A stretch of 64,000 nt of DNA, taken from the NCBI GenBank assembly GCA_020726505.1, contig JAHLEZ010000023.1, positions 783,720 through 847,719 of the forward strand. Reading direction: 5' to 3'. Positions 58,471-64,000 of the stretch are shown here, one piece after another. This stretch comes from Leptodontidium sp. MPI-SDFR-AT-0119 (taxonomy: Eukaryota > Ascomycota > Leotiomycetes > Helotiales > Leptodontidiaceae). Position 1 is the first letter of the stretch. Every line of letters starts with the position of its first letter. Both the position numbers and the translations under genes were made by a program. The notes beneath the pieces are model-generated. The model had not been told where the DNA came from and made no database searches. It saw only the letters and a program-made list of their open reading frames with translations.

Positions 58471-59895
58471 ATGCAGGTCCTGCTGTCATTGATCACAGTG
58501 TGGATTCATCTCTCCTCAAAGGTCCTCGCACAAAGCTACCCATACTACTTGACCACCATAAAAGGATGCAGCGCTTGGTTTGACAATTCGGGTGACTATA
58601 CCTGTACTGAGATCAGAGATGTATTGCACATAACGCCTGCAAACTTCACACGTTGGAATCCCTCTATCACACTTGGCTGCGGCAACTGGGAGCTTTACAC
58701 TTCGTACTGTACATGGGTAGAATCTGAAGCTCCAGTTCTGCCGATAATTACCACAACAACTTCAGCCGCTCCAACTGCGACGACAAAGCCAACTCCTCCT
58801 TGGTGGAAGCCTGTGGGATGTTGGCCCGTTGGGGCAGCCGACTTTCCCAGTCTCGACAAGAGCGTCAGCGCCATATCCAGTATTACACCCTCCAAATGTG
58901 GCGATGCTTGCTACAATATAGCAGATACCGACTATCGATTCGCGGGAATTGCAGCCGGAAGTCAATGTTGGTGTGGCGAATTTGTACGCAATGATATGAC
59001 GGACAGCATTCAGAACAACTGCAACATCACTTGCGCCGGGGACTCGTCCGAAGTTTGTGGAGGGACCAAGTTCATCAGCATTTACGAAGCCATGTTCTCT
59101 GCCAAACCCAATGTCACAAGTACTAGCACTAGCACCAGCACCAGCACTAGTGTCATCAGCAGCACCAGCAAAATCCCCAGCACAACCAGTACAACCAGTT
59201 CCAAGACGTCCTCATCTACCCTTCCCCCAACTTCGACAGCTCGGCCCATCAGCAAAGACGGAAAGTGTGGAGCGGGATCATCAGTCGGAGCGACCTGTGC
59301 TGGAAGCACTTTTGGCTCGTGCTGTAGTGCTAAATTCAACTGCGGGAGCTCAGACTTTCATTGTGCTGTGAAAAGAGACTGCCAATCTGCATTCGGTGTG
59401 TGTAGTCCGGTGTCTACAGACGGCAAATGTGGATTTGCATCGTCTACTGGAGCCTCGTGCTTTGGTAGTTCGTTTGGGGATTGTTGTTCGGCTAAAGGGA
59501 ACTGTGGTAGCTCTGACTTTCACTGTGCAGTCAAGCGAGAGTGTCAACTTGGTTTCGGCACATGTAACGCAGTATCGACCGACGGGAAATGTGGAGCGGC
59601 ATCCGCTACCCCAGCGTCCTGTTTCGGTAGTACCTTTGGGGAATGTTGTTCGGTCAAAGGAAATTGTGGTGGCTCAGATGCTTTCTGTGGGGTCGATAAT
59701 CTGTGTCAGCTTGGGTTTGGAGTTTGCAACCCGAAAAGTACGGATGGTAAGTGTGGAGCCGCTTCAAGTGTCAATGCATCCTGTAAAGGAAGCACCTTCG
59801 GAAGTTGTTGCTCTGTGAAGGGGAATTGCGGTGCCTCAGATGCTTTCTGCTTGGCCAGCAATCTATGCCAGCCTCAATTCGGAACCTGTACTTAG
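58471..59895 (+). CDS. Secreted LysM - WSC - four hevein-like repeats protein
   Basis: An intact 474-residue frame starting at MQVLLSLITVW; the open frame extends to 58255, but only this ATG gives a signal peptide (cleavage after KVLAQ). A LysM-like domain is at about 24-95 (YYLTTIKGCSAWF, HITPANFTRWNPSI). A WSC domain (about 113-205) has VGCWPVGAADF, CGDACYN, CWCGE and CGGTKFISIY. A Ser/Thr-rich linker (about 210-265) follows. Then come four roughly 50-residue Cys-rich units of the type DGKCG...CxGSxFGxCCSxKGNCG...FGxC, resembling type-1 chitin-binding (hevein) domains. All three modules bind wall glycans in known proteins. The product is probably an extracellular or wall-linked chitin-binding protein that could shield or target chitin. 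No introns or RIP stops. Confidence 0.9.
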   Translation: MQVLLSLITVWIHLSSKVLAQSYPYYLTTIKGCSAWFDNSGDYTCTEIRDVLHITPANFTRWNPSITLGCGNWELYTSYCTWVESEAPVLPIITTTTSAAPTATTKPTPPWWKPVGCWPVGAADFPSLDKSVSAISSITPSKCGDACYNIADTDYRFAGIAAGSQCWCGEFVRNDMTDSIQNNCNITCAGDSSEVCGGTKFISIYEAMFSAKPNVTSTSTSTSTSTSVISSTSKIPSTTSTTSSKTSSSTLPPTSTARPISKDGKCGAGSSVGATCAGSTFGSCCSAKFNCGSSDFHCAVKRDCQSAFGVCSPVSTDGKCGFASSTGASCFGSSFGDCCSAKGNCGSSDFHCAVKRECQLGFGTCNAVSTDGKCGAASATPASCFGSTFGECCSVKGNCGGSDAFCGVDNLCQLGFGVCNPKSTDGKCGAASSVNASCKGSTFGSCCSVKGNCGASDAFCLASNLCQPQFGTCT

Positions 59896-59896
59896 A

Positions 59897-60451
59897 TTAT
59901 TGTTTCAGTCTGGTGTATATATATATCATCCAACGACATACGAACCATGAAACAGTATTCGGTGAACACACCCAGCACCAAGTAGGAAACTCTTTACTCG
60001 TTCGCAACATTGCTCTACCAAGTTGCCTTCTTCCATATTCCGTTGTCACGGTAACACGAAGCGTTCGGGTGTAATGACCGCACAACACTTTGATTCTCAT
60101 GCCAAATAACCGCTTCTCTATCCTATCCTCGCATACTTTAGACTCCGCGTTCCGGATATCTGCTTCAGTGAATTCGATCATGACTGTTCTCATCATATGC
60201 ATGATTGGGTTTGGAGTATCCTGCTGGAAACGAGTCCATCGTGGGGGGTCATCAAGCTCGCGCATGTAGAGCTGTAACCTGCTTTTCAGTTCATCGCACC
60301 TGTCCCTATTGTCCCAAGGAACTTATGTACGACTCCACTCTGGATCCCCGTCTTGGAAGATATCTGTGAGTAGATAACCATAGTGCGCGCGGGACCGAGC
60401 CACCACCTCAACGTCGGGGTAGCTACCATGAACTGCTCCTCGAATGATCAT
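59897..60451 (-). pseudogene. Broken unrecognised gene, one nonsense codon
   Basis: Frame of 184 codons from ATG 60451 (MIIRGAVHGSYPDVEVV) with a single stop, TAA at codon 43 (60325-60323), after FQDGDPEWSRT. Downstream the frame continues as coding-like protein (VPWDNRDRCDELKSRLQLYM, then HMMRTVMIEFTEADI, KIKVLCGHYTRTLRV). The TAA may be a CAA changed by C-to-T. The last 45 or so residues look less ordered and may lie beyond the true end or intron. The right end coincides with the point where the HET relic begins. No family was recognised. Confidence 0.55.
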
Positions 60452-61620
60452 ATCTGGGCTTGTAGCATCGAGAAGTCAAGCAGCGCTGAACTCAGTGAAG
60501 CATTAACTAGATGTTCAATTGGTATCAAGATGCGAAGGTCTGCATCGCCTACCTTGAGGATTTGACGCATACAAGAAGTAACCTTGAGAACCGCATGTCC
60601 CGTTGCAAATGGTTCACCCGCGGTTGGTGTCTCCAGGAATTAATCGCACCTCGTAATGTTCGGTTCTACAGCTGTCGCTTGGATTATATCGGAAGCAAGA
60701 TCGACTCGATTTTGCTGGGTCCTGTTTCCCGCATTTCTGGGATGGACAGGAGAACTTTGGCCGATGCCAGTATTCTGCCTACATTTTCGGTTGCCAAAAG
60801 AATGTCATGGGCCGCGAGCAGAGAGACGACGAAGCCAGAGGATCTCGCGTACTGCTTGATGGGAATTTTCGATGTCAACATGCCCCTTCTGTATGGCGAA
60901 GGTCCCAAAGCCTTTCTTCGTTTGCAGGAAGAAATCATCAAGCGATCTAACGATCTGTCGATCTTTGCTTGGGGTCATCAAGATGTAACTTCTTCGTACA
61001 CTGGGGAAGTGGCCCGCCTTGATGAAGGGCTGTATGACCGCCGCTCATCAGCTACACAAAATGCTTCCTGCGGTCTGCTAGCAGAATCGGCAGAAGATTT
61101 TGCTAGTTGTGGCGGATTAGTTCTTCGTACTGCAGTTGCTCGGCGGAATATTGCATTTTCGATGACGAATAATGGGATTCATTTTTCGCAGATGAAGCTG
61201 AGGGTGGACTTTGACAACGGCTGCTTTGTCCTCCCCCTGCTCTGCTTCCAAGAAGAGTCACCCTTAGATGGCGTATACTTGGCGCTGAAAAAGATCGGCC
61301 CAGATCTGTTTATGAGATTGAAAAATTGTCGTTGGGATGAGCTGTTCCTCTGGCATGACAAAGTCAGTGGCTACGTAGTCTCAAAGATGACTCCTGAGAC
61401 TCTGGCCTTCGCAGAGACTTGCCATGTCGAAAGTGTCCAGTTGAGCAGTCCTCAATGCTCCAATGTGGTGCTCCACAGTGCGATTGCAGACATATCTCCG
61501 AGAGATACATGGGATCCTTCAAATGTGAGATTCTTGAGAGACGACGATCAGCTGTTTTCTGGACATGTCGAATTTGATGGGGCTTTACTATGTCGGGCTT
61601 TACATCCATCCACCACCTAG
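60448..61620 (+). pseudogene. HET domain protein, N-terminally truncated and frameshifted
   Basis: The main frame 60511-61620 (369 codons) has HET landmarks: MFNWYQDAKVCIAYLEDL, WFTRGWCLQELIAP, AKRMSWAASRETT, DLAYCLMGIFDV, LLYGEGPKAFLRLQEEII and FAWG. Known HET proteins trigger cell death on fusion of incompatible hyphae. The segment just before (IWACSIEKSSSAELSEALT, 60448-60507) matches the HET continuation but is in another frame, so a 1-nt shift lies near 60505-60511. The first part of the domain is missing, replaced by an unrelated minus-strand gene. The frame ends at TAG 61618, but coding-like sequence continues in the same frame (HWSNIRLVWWEGQSH). Confidence 0.85.
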
Positions 61621-61749
61621 CACTGGAGCAATATTCGACTTGTTTGGTGGGAAGGACAGTCTCATACTCGTGAGACTGTGTAGATCAACTTCGACTGGGC
61701 TGATGACCTGGGAAGAGACTCCGATCCGAGAGCACTACTAGAATCTGAA

Positions 61750-62466
61750 GTGAGCAGTATCCAAAGTGGCACCGAGGTCATTGAAGCTCAAGTTAACCTT
61801 GCTGTTGGAGCACAGATCTACACCATCCTCGGACATTATCATCGAATTATCAGCTTCAAGGGCGGCAATGCCTTTGAAGGCCTCCGTCTTGAGTATGCCA
61901 CGAATGGATCAGTGGCCCAGTATCTCAAGCTTCACGACCTATCCATGTTACAGAAGCTTAGCTAGTCACTGTAAGCTGCTGAAGGCACTGCTTACATTCA
62001 CTCGTCAAGCGTCCTCTATTGCGATATCATTATTAACAACTTACTTCTCGACAATGACCTCAATATTAAAGTGGCCGACTTCCAGGGAAGGTATTTGGCG
62101 CCTGATGGAAGCGTGCTCCTTGATAGACGATCGTCGGAGAACGTGAAATCATTAATGCCTCGTTCCGATCCTAACTACGCGGACAAGAAGACGGATATTT
62201 TTGCCCTAGATTTTGCGATTCATTACATTATAGAAGGCAACGAACTATTTCTAGAACTAAACTCTTTAGATAACGACAATAAATCAGAAATCACAAGACG
62301 TTATACTTTTAATTGTTTTCCTTTTTTAAACACTTATTGTGACGATTGTCGCTGCCCAGAGCCTCATTTCCACCGGCTCCACTTAGTACTGCCTGATCGG
62401 GACGTACCGAGATTACTATCCCATGAACTGGCATCTCGCGTAACGTCTTTTAGCGCCAAAATGTGA
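61750..62466 (+). pseudogene. Protein-kinase-like relic, two nonsense codons
   Basis: One frame of 238 codons interrupted only by TAG (61963-61965) and TAA (61972-61974), both explicable as CAG and CAA after C-to-T. N-lobe and hinge: LAVGAQIYTILGHYHRII and LEYATNGSVAQYL. Catalytic loop: YCDIIINNLLLD, in place of H-x-D-x-x-x-x-N. Metal loop: KVADFQGRYLAPDG, in place of DFG. Activation and F-helix region: DPNYADKKTDIFALDFAIHYII. This pattern fits a small fungal-specific kinase or pseudokinase family. The glycine loop is not visible. It is in the same frame as the HET relic upstream. Confidence 0.75.
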
Positions 62467-62664
62467 GGTGGTCGCATCAAACGCAATTCGATCGTCAAAT
62501 AAAATCTAATTTAATAAAAAGATATGAATCCTTCGAAATAATATTTCGTACTTTTAAGAATACTATCCAGAAGTTATCGTGGCTGAGTTGTGTGGTTGCG
62601 CAAAAGAGGCCTCCTTTCAAACGACGCTAAAAGGCGTTTGTGCCAGTTCATGGGATAGTACTAA
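62413..62664. repeat. Imperfect inverted repeat at the end of the kinase relic
   Basis: Left arm about 62413-62466, right arm about 62610-62664. TACTATCCCATGAACTGGCA on the left reads TGCCAGTTCATGGGATAGTA on the right, and the outer similarity continues through CGTCTTTTAGCGCC. The spacer is about 150 bp. Either a foldback element or an inverted duplication of the gene end. Confidence 0.75.
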
Positions 62665-62813
62665 GTATATTAATCTCTTGTATATAAACTTCTTCTTTCT
62701 TTACTTTCTTTCTTTTATAGTTATAAATTCTAAGTTAATACTTAGTATTATTATATATCTTCTATATTAATATATAAGGCGCTAGTTACACGTGATTGCC
62801 GTCTTTTTAGGGC
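62467..62813. other. AT-rich transition between gene island and subtelomeric repeat
   Basis: Base composition falls within this stretch. It holds the right arm of the inverted repeat above and then AT-rich sequence. A plus-strand frame 62579-62770 is low complexity and not supported as a gene. Confidence 0.6.
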
Positions 62814-63617
62814 AAGCGTTATATTATTTATAACTCTTTTCTTTACGTTTAAGAAGACAGTAAATATCCCTCGCCCCTTAATTCTCCTATAAGTAGTTAC
62901 GACTTAAAAGCTTAAATACAGGAAAAGCTTATATTAAGCCTTATAGCTTAACAAATAGTAGTATTAAAACCCTTACTAATAGTGAAGTTAACATTTACTT
63001 CGCTACTATTACCCTTATTCTCCTCCCTGACTTCTGCCTTTATATAACAAAGTCGGAATCTTCTCTTCGCCGGACCTCTCCCTTTAACTCGACAAGTTAA
63101 GCCAAAGGTCGTCCCTCCCTTAATAAAGCAATCTACTATAGACGACACTAATATGTCGTCTGCCTCTTCTTTTGTCCCCTTACTTAACTCTCTTAATACT
63201 AATACTCTTAAAGTTAATACACTTAATGTCGGCCTTAGCCAAACAACGAGTTAGTATATACTAAGAAGTAGTATAAAGCTTATAAGAACATACATAAGAG
63301 AGACATTATAAGAAACCTAACTTTATATTTTAAAAAAGTAATTTATAAAAAGTCACTTAGAGACTTAGCGGTTAAAGCTGTCTCTCTAATAATAGCGGCC
63401 TCCCCCTAACGAGCCTCTATTACGTAAATTAGTCCTTAGATTTGTGACTTTTTAAGAAGAAGATATACCCCTTTATCCTTTAATTAAAAAGACTCCTGCC
63501 CCCGAGCTAAATAAAGGCAAAGGTAAAGTATAAAGTGCTCCTGACCTTAGTAGACTACTAGACGACAATAGTAAAGACAACTACCGACTACCTTGTATCT
63601 CTCGCTGCCGCTCTCCT
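62814..63617 (-). repeat. Subtelomeric repeat, right arm
   Basis: In reverse complement this matches the left arm 47212-48334 without the solo LTR. The minus strand carries the better reading of the shared protein relic (62948-63148 and upstream): TDDILVSSIVDCFIKGGTTFGL, RVKGRGPAKRRFRLCYIKAEVR, then an acidic stretch. The first ATG of that open part is not trusted because the frame continues upstream. It is less decayed than the left arm (GKGRGPAK-type Arg codons kept). Family unknown. Confidence 0.8.
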
Positions 63618-63874
63618 TTTTTTTTTTTAAGATGTCTTAGATGTTTATAGCCTCACGAATCGAGAAGATCTTTAACTTAAATAATAAGCTTTTAGACGGC
63701 ATTAATTATAGTCCACGTCTATAAGAAGTTTAAGTCTAGAACGCCTTACGTTAGTACGACTAATACTTCGTCGATAATAACTACTAGAAGGACTAGCTAT
63801 TAATATAAATAAAAGGAATAACTCGCACGTTTTTAAAACTCTCCTTTTTATCCCTAACACTTAACAACGACAGA
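63618..63874. other. Telomere-proximal unique sequence
   Basis: AT-rich. It is probably the continuation of the subtelomeric repeat, because the left arm is cut off by G1 at this point. On the minus strand MPSKSLLFKLKIFSIREAINI is a short open piece. CCCTAA occurs once at 63851-63856, in reverse orientation to the telomere. Confidence 0.5.
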
Positions 63875-64000
63875 GGGTTAGGGTTAGGGTTAGGGTTAGG
63901 GTTAGGGTTAGGGTTAGGGTTAGGGTTAGGGTTAGGGTTAGGGTTAGGGTTAGGGTTAGGGTTAGGGTTAGGGTTAGGGTTAGGTTAGGGTTAGGTTAGA
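63875..64000 (+). repeat. Telomere, (TTAGGG)n
   Basis: About 20 tandem TTAGGG units to the window end, the G-rich strand toward the right terminus as expected for a chromosome end. Two 5-bp TTAGG variants occur near 63981 and 63993; the last bases end in TTAGA, which could be true variation or end-of-read error. Confidence 0.98.

Overview
This window is the right end of a chromosome of a filamentous ascomycete (Pezizomycotina; species not assignable from the sequence). It finishes in TTAGGG telomere repeats at 63875-64000. Three things support the assignment: intron-bearing fungal genes (2EXR, HET, LysM/GH18, WSC), chromodomain Ty3 and Ty1/copia retroelements, and massive C-to-T/G-to-A decay of every repeat (repeat-induced point mutation, RIP). 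There are three compartments. (1) 1-48334 is AT-rich, RIP-mutated repeat DNA. (2) 48335-62466 is a gene island with ordinary base composition. (3) 62467-64000 is AT-rich subtelomere plus telomere.

Compartment 1 is a Russian doll of LTR retrotransposons, each resolved here by matching LTR ends and target-site duplications (TSDs). A subtelomeric repeat (47212-48334) was hit by chromovirus G1 (ends at 47211, begins off the left edge). G1 was hit by TRIM1 (112-1928) and by Copia-B (6082-46013, TSD CGAAC). Copia-B was hit by the miniature TRIM2 (9239-9794, TSD AATCG) and by element D, now a solo LTR (14077-45965, TSD GAAGC). D was hit by Copia-A1 (14241-45831, TSD TAATC). A1 was hit by a second copy of its own family, Copia-A2 (18150-25650, TSD ATAGT), by solo LTR E (27042-27321), and by chromovirus G2 (28213-44468, TSD TAAGG). 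G2 was hit by Copia-C (34203-43433, TSD AAAGC), and Copia-C by the non-mutated TRIM3 (38191-39797, TSD ACATC). The main line holds seven successive insertions. The most unusual content is an antisense gene between the pol region and the 3' LTR of both copia families A and C. It runs opposite to pol, carries spliceosomal introns that keep the frame, and encodes an N-terminally basic protein with a Cys/His cluster.

The gene island is bracketed by inverted copies of one subtelomeric repeat (47212-48334 and 62814-63617). From left to right it holds a Myb/SANT-like pseudogene (48530-49165, two TAG codons), an intact 2EXR gene (49400-50107, minus), a four-exon 1370-residue LysM/GH18 killer-toxin-type chitinase (50663-55070, minus), two TA-flanked MITE candidates (55579-55735, 55882-56080) and a secreted protein gene (56424-57495, minus). 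Then come a secreted LysM-WSC protein with four hevein-like repeats (58471-59895, plus), a broken unrecognised gene (59897-60451, minus), and a decayed HET gene (60448-61620) followed in the same frame by a protein-kinase-like relic (61750-62466).

The intact genes point to chitin handling (chitin binding and hydrolysis) and secretion. The broken ones sit nearest the repeats and their stops are of the CAA/CAG/CGG-to-TAA/TAG kind, which suggests that RIP leaked from the flanking repeats. No rRNA, tRNA or CRISPR was seen.
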